Position numbers and translations under genes: made by a program
Assembly (NCBI GenBank): GCA_019747165.1
Contig: JAIERC010000463.1
Coordinates: forward strand, 1-6,318
From: Sphingomonas sp.
Lineage (GTDB): Bacteria > Pseudomonadota > Alphaproteobacteria > Sphingomonadales > Sphingomonadaceae
Direction: 5' to 3'
Length of the DNA: 6,318 nt
Shown here: positions 1 to 4,566 of the stretch, one piece after another
How the letters are laid out: every line of letters starts with the position of its first letter
Position numbering within the stretch: position 1 is the stretch's first letter
The notes under the pieces: model-generated
Seen by the model: the letters and a program-made list of their open reading frames with translations, nothing else
Told to the model about the DNA's origin: nothing
Databases searched by the model: none

Positions 1-143
1 TTTTCCTCGAGGTGGATCGAGACGGGGTCTTGCTTGTTGCCGTAAATCACGGCGGGTACGCGGCCTTCGCGACGCAACGAACGGGAGGCTCCCTTGCCAA
101 CCTGTCCACGCATCTCGGCTGCGAGCGTCAATTGTTCGCTCAT
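1..143 (-). CDS. rplY: 50S ribosomal protein L25 (general stress protein Ctc family), N-terminal part
   Basis: L25 binds 5S rRNA in the large ribosomal subunit. Only the first 47 codons lie in the window; the gene continues beyond the left edge. The translation starts MSEQLTLAAEMR and continues with GKGASRSLRREGRVPAVIYG at residues 17-36. This is the family hallmark: a Gly-Lys-Gly/Arg-rich segment followed by the G-R-x-P-A-V-[IV]-Y-G motif. The ATG at 143 is preceded by GGAG at 150-153 with a 6-base spacer, and the N-terminus aligns with known L25 proteins, so the start is secure. Its own promoter (216-244) and a structured leader lie just upstream, so it is probably transcribed independently of the TraB gene before it. 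Whether this is the short L25 form or the longer Ctc form with an extra C-terminal domain cannot be told here. Confidence 0.95.
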   Translation of the reverse strand, partial: MSEQLTLAAEMRGQVGKGASRSLRREGRVPAVIYGNKQDPVSIHLEE

Positions 144-149
144 GTCAGT

Positions 150-153
150 CTCC
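150..153 (-). promoter_or_regulatory. Ribosome binding site of rplY
   Basis: GGAG on the minus strand, 6 bases before the ATG at 143. It supports the chosen rplY start. Confidence 0.7.
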
Positions 154-173
154 GAGTGTGTTTGGTGTCTTCA

Positions 174-207
174 TCCGGCCAAGCCTCCAGGGATGACCCT
201 GACCGGA
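174..207 (-). promoter_or_regulatory. Stem-loop in the rplY 5' leader
   Basis: The minus-strand transcript can form CAGGG-TCAT-CCCTG (188-201), a perfect 5-bp stem with a 4-base loop. It is enclosed by an outer 5-bp stem, TCCGG (207-203) with CCGGA (178-174), with a one-base/nine-base asymmetric internal loop between the two. If the promoter at 216-244 is right, the transcript begins about 2-3 bases before the outer stem, so the structure fills the first half of a roughly 66-base leader. Ribosomal protein genes are often controlled by such leaders; that this one regulates rplY is an inference. It has no U-run after it, so it is not an ordinary terminator. Confidence 0.35.
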
Positions 208-215
208 AGCGCGGC

Positions 216-244
216 GCTATAGGGGAGGGGACGCAAAAGGGCAA
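216..244 (-). promoter_or_regulatory. Probable promoter of rplY
   Basis: On the minus strand a -35 box TTGCCC (244-239), a spacer of exactly 17 bases and a -10 box TATAGC (221-216). Transcription would start near 209-210 and give a leader of about 66 bases before the rplY ATG. The boxes lie just downstream of the stop codon of the preceding TraB gene (265). A CTTG-type -35 with a TATA-type -10 fits a housekeeping sigma-70 promoter in alphaproteobacteria. Confidence 0.6.
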
Positions 245-264
245 GTCGCGCGCGGGGCGGCGGT

Positions 265-1128
265 CTATTGCACCCGCGTGACGCGTAGCCCGCGTGCGCG
301 CAGCATCGCGACCAGCGATTTCGGCCCAGCCAGATGCCCCGCGCCGACCGCGATCATGATCGTGCCGGGATGCTTCATCCGCTCGGCGATCCAGCTGCTC
401 CAGCGCGCATTGCGACCGGTCAGAAGCGCTGTCTCCAGCGTCGGTGCGCCGGAAAAGAGCTGATCGTTGCTACGCGCCAGCGCGGCGACATTGCCCGCCG
501 ACCAGGCCGCCAGCGTTGCCGGATAGCCGCCGCTGTCTTCAATCGTGCGGGCCAGCAACAGCCGCTGATTGCGTTCACTCAGCATGTCGAAGAATCCCAA
601 CTGGCTGCCTGCGCTTTCGAACGCACGTTGTTGCTTGCCGGCAAAGCGCGCCGCCAGCACCGCTTCGACGCCGTCAGCAGGGGTTGCCCCGGCCGCGTGG
701 GCACGCCCGCTCTCAATCGTGACGGCGGCGGCCCATGTCTCCAGCCGGTCGAGTGTCGCGGCGGATTCCCCGGCTGCGGCAATAGCGCGGTTCAGCGCGT
801 CGCGATGATCAGCGGGCAGTCGCGCGGCGATCGGCGGCAGGCCGTCGCGCCGCGCCAGCTTCACGAACAGGGCAGCGATTGCCGCCGGGTCGGGCTTTGC
901 AATTTCTGTGACCAGGATTTGCGACGAAGCAATCGCGCGCGTCACCGCTGGTGTTTCCCAATCGACGGACGGGGGCAGCGCGTGGATAGTGCCGAACAGC
1001 CAGATTTTGGTGTCGGCGTCGCGCACCACAAAAAGCGCCGGCCGCGCCGGGGCAGGGCGCGGCCGGTCGCAGCCGGGCAGGGCGATGAAGGCGGCGATCC
1101 ATAGGGGCGTGATCAGCCGCCATCGCAT
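265..1128 (-). CDS. TraB/GumN family protein, predicted lipoprotein (copy 1)
   Basis: A 287-residue TraB/GumN-family protein (Pfam TraB type; related to TIKI and PrgY). Some relatives are metal-dependent proteases, but bacterial GumN-like members are mostly uncharacterised. Residues 1-20 form a signal peptide ending in a lipobox, ALPGC, with Cys20 as the probable lipidation site. Asp at +2 would, by the E. coli rule, retain it in the inner membrane facing the periplasm. A proline-rich linker (23-30) follows. Family motifs: LFGTIH (GTIH 46-49), Glu75 in the following strand, Glu171 in the usual 'LET' position (here FES), R239-N240-x-x-W243, and AVGAGH (GAGH 262-265). The ATG at 1128 lies 13 bases after the stop of TraB copy 2, with GAAGGG nine bases upstream, so it is probably co-transcribed with that gene. 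Family assignment is confident; enzymatic activity and substrate are unknown. Confidence 0.88.
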   Translation of the reverse strand: MRWRLITPLWIAAFIALPGCDRPRPAPARPALFVVRDADTKIWLFGTIHALPPSVDWETPAVTRAIASSQILVTEIAKPDPAAIAALFVKLARRDGLPPIAARLPADHRDALNRAIAAAGESAATLDRLETWAAAVTIESGRAHAAGATPADGVEAVLAARFAGKQQRAFESAGSQLGFFDMLSERNQRLLLARTIEDSGGYPATLAAWSAGNVAALARSNDQLFSGAPTLETALLTGRNARWSSWIAERMKHPGTIMIAVGAGHLAGPKSLVAMLRARGLRVTRVQ

Positions 1129-1141
1129 CTGCCCGAACCCT

Positions 1142-2068
1142 TCAATAGTTAATCCGTGTGGCGGTCAGGTGGTGCGTGCCGAGCTGCACCTGGACGCTGT
1201 CCTTGCCGGCCAGATGGCCTGCGCCAACCGCGATGAAGACGGTGCCGGGCTTCTTCATCCGTTCATCGATCCAATTCGCCCAGCGGACATTGCGATCGGC
1301 GAGCAGGATTTTGTAGAGCTTGGGCAGCTTGTCGATGTCCTTGTTCATGACAGCACCCAGCGCTTCGGGGTCGCCCTTGCTCCAATTGGCAACCATCTCG
1401 TCGATGGTCTTAATCCCGTCGTCAAAATCATCGATACCCAGTTCCAGAAACGCGATCTGGTCGGCTTCGGGCAGCGTGGCGAAATAACCGAGTTGCTGTT
1501 CCAGCGTTTCAAGACCCGTCACCGGCTTCCCCGCGGCTTTCGCGGCGGCATCGATGGCGCGCTCAGCGCCCGAATTCGGATCATAGCCGGATTTCTGCAG
1601 CAAGACGTTGCTCATCGTGACGGCCGCAAACCAGGGATATAGCTTGTCGAAGGCGGTCGGCGGAAAGCCCAGCTTGGCAAGCACGGCTGCATAGGCAGCG
1701 CGCTTTTTCGGGTGGAGCTTTTCAGTCAGCGGTGGGCCGTCGGGATCGACGACCAGCGGCAGCAATATCTTCTGGGCTTCCGCATCGCTGGGCAACGGGA
1801 TTTCGAGCACGACTTCCTTGCTGGCGTCGAAAGCCTTTTTCACGCCTTCGTCGAACCAGCTCAGGCCAGGCTTCAGGACATGGACCGTGCCGAACAAATA
1901 GATCGTCGTGTCATCGTCCTTCACCACCCACAAGGCGGGGTCGGCATCGACCGTCGTAACCGCAGGAGCAGGAGCGGGGGCAGCCTGCTGCGCCAGCGTC
2001 GGCGATGCCAGCAGCATGCCCAGCGGCGCGAGCGTCGCCAGAAGGCGCAGTTTTGCAGTCCTGATCAT
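1142..2068 (-). CDS. TraB/GumN family protein, secreted (copy 2)
   Basis: A 308-residue exported TraB/GumN-family protein. Residues 1-26 are a Sec-type signal peptide (basic start, hydrophobic core, cleavage likely after SPTLA at Ala26), followed by a Pro/Ala-rich linker (29-37). The mature domain has YLFGTVH (GTVH 60-63), Glu89, the LET motif with Glu187, R259-N260-x-x-W263 and AVGAGH (GAGH 282-285): the complete family motif set. It should be periplasmic, with no lipobox or C-terminal anchor. The ATG at 2068 has AAGGA six bases upstream. It follows the stop of the 138-residue membrane protein gene by 34 bases and precedes TraB copy 1 by 13, which suggests one operon. It is alignable along its length to copies 1 and 3, so it is a paralogue. 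The substrate is unknown; metal-dependent hydrolase activity is only a family-based guess. Confidence 0.9.
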   Translation of the reverse strand: MIRTAKLRLLATLAPLGMLLASPTLAQQAAPAPAPAVTTVDADPALWVVKDDDTTIYLFGTVHVLKPGLSWFDEGVKKAFDASKEVVLEIPLPSDAEAQKILLPLVVDPDGPPLTEKLHPKKRAAYAAVLAKLGFPPTAFDKLYPWFAAVTMSNVLLQKSGYDPNSGAERAIDAAAKAAGKPVTGLETLEQQLGYFATLPEADQIAFLELGIDDFDDGIKTIDEMVANWSKGDPEALGAVMNKDIDKLPKLYKILLADRNVRWANWIDERMKKPGTVFIAVGAGHLAGKDSVQVQLGTHHLTATRINY

Positions 2069-2102
2069 CTCAAATCCTTTTCATAGCGATTGTTGATAGG
2101 GT

Positions 2103-2519
2103 TCAGTAAAAACGTTTCCAGACGAATATGATGGTCGTCGCCACCATCGTGGCCGCGAAAATCCCGTCATGCGTCAGCGGCACCGCGACGCCTGCTAGGC
2201 CGCAAAGAAACAGCACGGCGTAGAGTGTCGCGTAGACTAACAGCCCAACATAGGTGGCCAATAGATTGGCATCGCGTTCCTGCTCGTCGACGACCCGCAT
2301 ATAGATCAGCGTGCTCCAGACCAGGGCGACGACCATCGCCACCACGCCACCGCCAAGCATAGCCGTGCGGATCAGCCCTGGATCGAAGTTCACGCCGATC
2401 CCGATCAGCACACCGGCAATGGCACCGGCTGCAATGGAGCCGATCCACGCCGCACGCTGGTTGCGCAACTGGCTGCGGGCACTGGCCTGCCAGTCAGTGT
2501 CGGAAGTGCCTTTGCTCAT
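2103..2519 (-). CDS. Small four-helix membrane protein (hypothetical, A)
   Basis: A 138-residue protein of no family I can name. It has a polar, basic N-terminus (1-23) and four predicted membrane helices at about 24-43, 50-73, 87-110 and 117-134. By the positive-inside rule both ends are cytoplasmic. The loop between helices 2 and 3 carries R75-V-V-D-E with D78-E79, then N85-L86; the same D-E-x5-N-L pattern is in the neighbouring 156-residue protein, and both end in a Trp/Lys/Arg-rich tail (here VWKRFY). The two are probably diverged tandem duplicates. The ATG at 2519 has GAGGA seven bases upstream and lies 22 bases after the stop of the upstream gene. Membrane proteins encoded beside compact XRE regulators are common, and their roles are mostly unknown. 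No catalytic motif is visible. Confidence 0.8.
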   Translation of the reverse strand: MSKGTSDTDWQASARSQLRNQRAAWIGSIAAGAIAGVLIGIGVNFDPGLIRTAMLGGGVVAMVVALVWSTLIYMRVVDEQERDANLLATYVGLLVYATLYAVLFLCGLAGVAVPLTHDGIFAATMVATTIIFVWKRFY

Positions 2520-2541
2520 CGCTCGATCCTCAACCGGTTTC

Positions 2542-3012
2542 TCAATCGCGCCATTTCAGGATGATGAAGGTGACGAGCGACACCCCATAGCCGAGTAGGA
2601 ACAGCCCAAGCGCGGTCGGCTCGGGGGCCAGGCCGCCCGCCGAAAGCACGAACCACGCCGGGTAACCGCCCAGCACCGCCATCGAGCCTGCCGCCAGTCC
2701 GCGCAGATTGCGCCGCGCTGCCAACTCGTCGATCGTCCGGAACATGTAGAGCGGCAGCCCAACCAGCCCGATCATCAGGCCGATCGCACCGATGATCGCG
2801 ATGGCAGGCGACAGTTGGAGCCCGGTGATATGCGACAGTGATGGTCCGCCCTCATGCGGATGCCGGTCGAATGCGCCGATCATCGACCCGATGACTGCGG
2901 CGAAGATAATCAGGCCGATGTAAAGTCGGCGCTGATACCGTTTGCGCGCCTGCATCGCTAGTTCGCCTGGGCCCATCTCACGCTTCGCCATTGGAGCGCT
3001 CCTCGCCGTCAT
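2542..3012 (-). CDS. Small four-helix membrane protein (hypothetical, B)
   Basis: A 156-residue protein from the ATG at 3012, or 149 residues from the ATG at 2991. Four predicted membrane helices lie at about 31-48, 68-91, 104-124 and 134-152. The strongly basic stretch before helix 1 (R23-K24-R25 to R28-R29) puts the N-terminus inside. The helix 1-2 loop should face the periplasm and holds three histidines (H51, H53, H61) with D49 and E54. The cytoplasmic helix 2-3 loop has R92-T-I-D95-E96 and N102-L103, matching the D-E-x5-N-L signature of the 138-residue neighbour. It overlaps the end of the XRE gene by 35 bases (14 with the later start). Both starts have excellent Shine-Dalgarno sequences; the upstream one was chosen because GAGGAGG sits 6 bases before it. 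Function unknown; its position suggests it works with the XRE regulator. Confidence 0.8.
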   Translation of the reverse strand: MTARSAPMAKREMGPGELAMQARKRYQRRLYIGLIIFAAVIGSMIGAFDRHPHEGGPSLSHITGLQLSPAIAIIGAIGLMIGLVGLPLYMFRTIDELAARRNLRGLAAGSMAVLGGYPAWFVLSAGGLAPEPTALGLFLLGYGVSLVTFIILKWRD

Positions 3013-3193
3013 CGAAAACCTCCTCGATGCGCATGTCGAACAAACGGCCTATCTTGAAGGCGAGCGGGAGCGAGGGATCATATTTCCCCGTTTCGATCGC
3101 GTTGACGGCCTGACGCGACACGCCCAGCCGGCCACCAAGCTCCGCTTGGCTCCAGTCGCGTTCGGCGCGCAGCACCTTCAATCTGTTTTTCAT
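2978..3193 (-). CDS. Compact XRE-family helix-turn-helix transcriptional regulator
   Basis: A 71-residue DNA-binding protein of the short XRE/Cro-cI type (COG1476-like), made of little more than the HTH domain. Residues 1-14 form helix 1. WSQAELGGRLGVSRQAVNAI (14-33) is the helix-turn-helix, with the recognition helix around 26-34. E34-T-G-K-Y-D-P-S-L-P (34-43) and the helix to IEEVF (56-60) complete the family fold. The acidic tail (61-71) is variable. The ATG at 3193 is preferred because relatives begin MKNRLK; an in-frame ATG at 3208 would add five residues. The gene is first in a compact minus-strand cluster with two membrane proteins, and four matched dyads (GTCA-N8-TGAC) lie immediately upstream. 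That suggests it binds them to autoregulate the operon. It has no ligand-binding or membrane domain, so any signal must come from a partner. Confidence 0.92.
   Translation of the reverse strand: MKNRLKVLRAERDWSQAELGGRLGVSRQAVNAIETGKYDPSLPLAFKIGRLFDMRIEEVFDDGEERSNGEA
2999..3004 (-). promoter_or_regulatory. Internal ribosome binding site, alternative start of membrane protein B
   Basis: GAGGAG on the minus strand, seven bases before the ATG at 2991. It would give a 149-residue protein beginning MAKREMG. It competes with the site at 3019-3025. Confidence 0.45.
3019..3025 (-). promoter_or_regulatory. Strong ribosome binding site for membrane protein B
   Basis: GAGGAGG on the minus strand with a 6-base spacer to the ATG at 3012, inside the XRE coding region (where it encodes part of IEEVF). 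Translation of the membrane protein is probably coupled to that of the regulator. Confidence 0.55.
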
Positions 3194-3222
3194 CAGCCCT
3201 GTCCACATCCGCGTGAACCTTA

Positions 3223-3238
3223 GTCAATCGTCCCTGAC
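3223..3238. promoter_or_regulatory. Operator-like dyad 1 (GTCA-N8-TGAC)
   Basis: GTCA (3223-3226), an 8-base spacer and TGAC (3235-3238), on the start-proximal side of the XRE gene. The inner right flank is CCC, as in dyad 4. Confidence 0.6.
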
Positions 3239-3241
3239 CCG

Positions 3242-3266
3242 ATGTCAAGCAACACTGACTAAATGG
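3242..3266. repeat. Direct repeat unit A containing dyad 2
   Basis: Begins ATGTCAAG and ends ACTGACTAAATGG. It contains the dyad GTCA (3244-3247)-N8-TGAC (3256-3259). It matches the unit at 3282-3305 except for the central four bases and one inserted base. Confidence 0.75.
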
Positions 3267-3288
3267 CCCCGATTCGCGTTCATGTCAA
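3260..3288 (-). promoter_or_regulatory. Possible promoter of the XRE operon, embedded in the dyads
   Basis: On the minus strand TTGACA (3288-3283) is a perfect -35 box, followed by a 17-base spacer and CATTTA (3265-3260) as a weak -10. The -35 box overlaps one arm of dyad 3 and the start point would fall in dyad 2, so a protein on the dyads would block polymerase. A second TTGACA (3248-3243) lies in dyad 2 but has an even poorer -10. Confidence 0.35.
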
Positions 3289-3305
3289 GTGTCACTGACA
3301 AATGG
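3282..3305. repeat. Direct repeat unit B containing dyad 3
   Basis: Begins ATGTCAAG and ends ACTGACAAATGG. It contains the dyad GTCA (3284-3287)-N8-TGAC (3296-3299). It is 40 bases from the equivalent point of unit A. The last base of its AATGG tail opens dyad 4. Confidence 0.75.
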
Positions 3306-3320
3306 TCATCCGACCCTGAC
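3305..3320. promoter_or_regulatory. Operator-like dyad 4 (GTCA-N8-TGAC)
   Basis: GTCA (3305-3308), an 8-base spacer and TGAC (3317-3320), 13 bases from the stop codon of TraB copy 3. It resembles dyad 1 (both have CCCTGACC on the right), giving the order CCC type, CAC type, CAC type, CCC type across the array. Confidence 0.6.
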
Positions 3321-3332
3321 CCTAACACTCCT

Positions 3333-4427
3333 TCATTGAACCCGGTCCACCCGCACACCGCGCGTCTCGAGTTGTTCGATCAGCGATCCATCGCCAATGA
3401 AATGCCCGGCACCGGCGGCAAACAGGCACGTGCCCGGGCGGCGCAGCCGGGCAATCAAGGTGGTGGCCCAGGCAGCATTGCGGTTGGTCAGCAATGGCGC
3501 GGCAAGTGCGGCAGACCCCGTTGCGGCGGCAAGATCGATTGTCAGCGCCGAATCGGGGCCAACCTCCCCCTTGGCCCAGGCATGGGTAGCGGCGCGCAGA
3601 TCAGCCCGGCTGCGGATGGGCGCATCCAATGCGGCGTGCAGCATGCGTTGCTGTTCCACCTCGGGCACGGCGTTGACGCTCGCCATCACCTGATCGCTAT
3701 TCTCAATCGCGCGTACCGGCTTCTTCCGGGCGGTGAACTGCGCTTCCAACCAATCATCGGCGCCGGGTCCGGGCACTTCACCGCTGCGTAACTCACGCAC
3801 CAGCGAGATGGCGACGGAGGCGATCCAGCTTGGCATCTGATCGAACAATGTCGCCGCTTCGGGGGGCAGGCTGGCGGCGAAGGCGGCCAGCTTGGCGCGA
3901 TGATCGGCCCCGACCCGCGCGGACAGCGGGGGCAGCGTGGCGGTGGGCGGCGCTTGGTCCCGCAGGCTGTTGCGTTCCACCGATTCTAGGATCAACTCGC
4001 TCGACTGCGCCACAATGCGGTCAAATGCGGCCGTCCGCCATTCAAAACCTGGCGGCAACACGTGGATCGTCCCGAACAGATAGATCGTCGTATCGCGATC
4101 TCTGATCCGCCAGATCGCCGGGCGCGGTCGATAATTTTGCGACAGTTGCGCCAATCGTTCGCCATCGCTTGGCCAATCGGCACCCTCCAACCATTGCGCA
4201 TCGAAATCATCGGGGGCAACGCGGTCATCGGGGGCCAGGCGCGGATAGCGCAATTGTGGCTGGCCATGCCGCGAGACCGCGTCATCATCTGCCACGGCGC
4301 GATAGTTGATTTGTGGCGGATCGCGTGCGGCCACCGGGGCTGAAAACAGCAACGCCGCCATCAGCATTGCCGCATGCCGAGCCCAGCTACCGCCCAGCGG
4401 CGAAAAGGCGACCCTGATCGGGACCAT
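3333..4427 (-). CDS. TraB/GumN family protein, secreted, with N-terminal extension (copy 3)
   Basis: A 364-residue TraB/GumN-family protein taken from the ATG at 4427. The open frame extends to a TTG at 4541, but those 38 residues look non-coding and would overlap the region before glyQ. Residues 1-34 read as a signal peptide with a long n-region, a hydrophobic core MLMAALLF and a likely cleavage near SAPVAA. Unlike copies 1 and 2, about 65 polar, Asp/Arg-rich residues (35-100) precede the TraB domain. Family motifs are intact: YLFGTIH (GTIH 119-122), Glu148, W201, Glu242, an R-N-x-x-W motif near residues 317-321, and GAGH 339-342. It ends VRVDRVQ, much like copy 1 (LRVTRVQ). It is separated from the XRE gene by the dyad array, so it may be a separate transcript. 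Substrate unknown; a second in-frame ATG at 4367 is possible. Confidence 0.87.
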   Translation of the reverse strand: MVPIRVAFSPLGGSWARHAAMLMAALLFSAPVAARDPPQINYRAVADDDAVSRHGQPQLRYPRLAPDDRVAPDDFDAQWLEGADWPSDGERLAQLSQNYRPRPAIWRIRDRDTTIYLFGTIHVLPPGFEWRTAAFDRIVAQSSELILESVERNSLRDQAPPTATLPPLSARVGADHRAKLAAFAASLPPEAATLFDQMPSWIASVAISLVRELRSGEVPGPGADDWLEAQFTARKKPVRAIENSDQVMASVNAVPEVEQQRMLHAALDAPIRSRADLRAATHAWAKGEVGPDSALTIDLAAATGSAALAAPLLTNRNAAWATTLIARLRRPGTCLFAAGAGHFIGDGSLIEQLETRGVRVDRVQ

Positions 4428-4436
4428 CTGTCTCGA

Positions 4437-4464
4437 TAGATAAGGGTTAACCCGCCACGCGCAA
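4437..4464 (-). promoter_or_regulatory. Possible promoter of TraB copy 3
   Basis: On the minus strand TTGCGC (4464-4459), a 16-base spacer and TATCTA (4442-4437). The start point would fall near 4430, almost at the ATG at 4427, so the message would be nearly leaderless; only a weak GAGA precedes that ATG. A perfect palindrome GGGTTAACCC (4444-4453) fills the spacer. Weak call. Confidence 0.3.
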
Positions 4465-4553
4465 GCCGATCGCCAGGGCGCGCCCGGTACGCTGCGCCAT
4501 TGACCCGCCCCAACGCCCACGCCAAAGGTGCGCGCGTTCAATATTGCAGGTGC

Positions 4554-4558
4554 GAAGG
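4554..4558 (+). promoter_or_regulatory. Ribosome binding site deciding the glyQ start
   Basis: GAAGG eight bases before the in-frame TTG at 4567. The other candidate starts (GTG 4528, TTG 4594, ATG 4609) have no comparable site. Confidence 0.5.
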
Positions 4559-4566
4559 TTCGTTCA

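Noticed and set aside
188..204. Possible fifth XRE site near rplY (GTCAGGGTC on the minus strand, like dyad 4)
   Set aside because: Only one half-site matches; no GTCA lies eight bases before the TGAC. It is better explained as the rplY leader hairpin.
334..1104. Long plus-strand open frame (256 codons) opposite TraB copy 1
   Set aside because: Antisense to a well-supported TraB gene in GC-rich DNA, where long shadow frames are expected. The product is Arg/Gln/Cys-rich with no recognisable motif.
908..1642. Long plus-strand open frame (244 codons) across the TraB 1/TraB 2 junction
   Set aside because: Lies opposite two real genes and crosses their junction. The translation has no family features and is low-complexity in the way of shadow frames.
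2069..2102. Separate promoter for TraB copy 2
   Set aside because: TATGAA can be picked as a -10, but no acceptable -35 lies 16-18 bases upstream. The 34-base gap is better explained by co-transcription.
3223..3320. CRISPR-like short repeat array
   Set aside because: The shared part is only GTCA-N8-TGAC, spacing is 21/40/21 rather than uniform spacers, and no cas genes are nearby. Palindromic operator sites explain it better.
3213..3791. Plus-strand open frame (192 codons) running through the dyad array
   Set aside because: It starts in the repeat/operator region and continues antisense to TraB copy 3. No plausible protein motif.
4428..4541. 38-codon N-terminal extension of TraB copy 3
   Set aside because: It would start with TTG, has no good ribosome binding site, overlaps the glyQ upstream region and does not resemble a signal peptide or any TraB sequence.
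4428..4566. T-box or other glycine-responsive riboswitch before glyQ
   Set aside because: No T-box sequence or terminator/antiterminator pair visible, and glyQS in alphaproteobacteria is not usually controlled this way.
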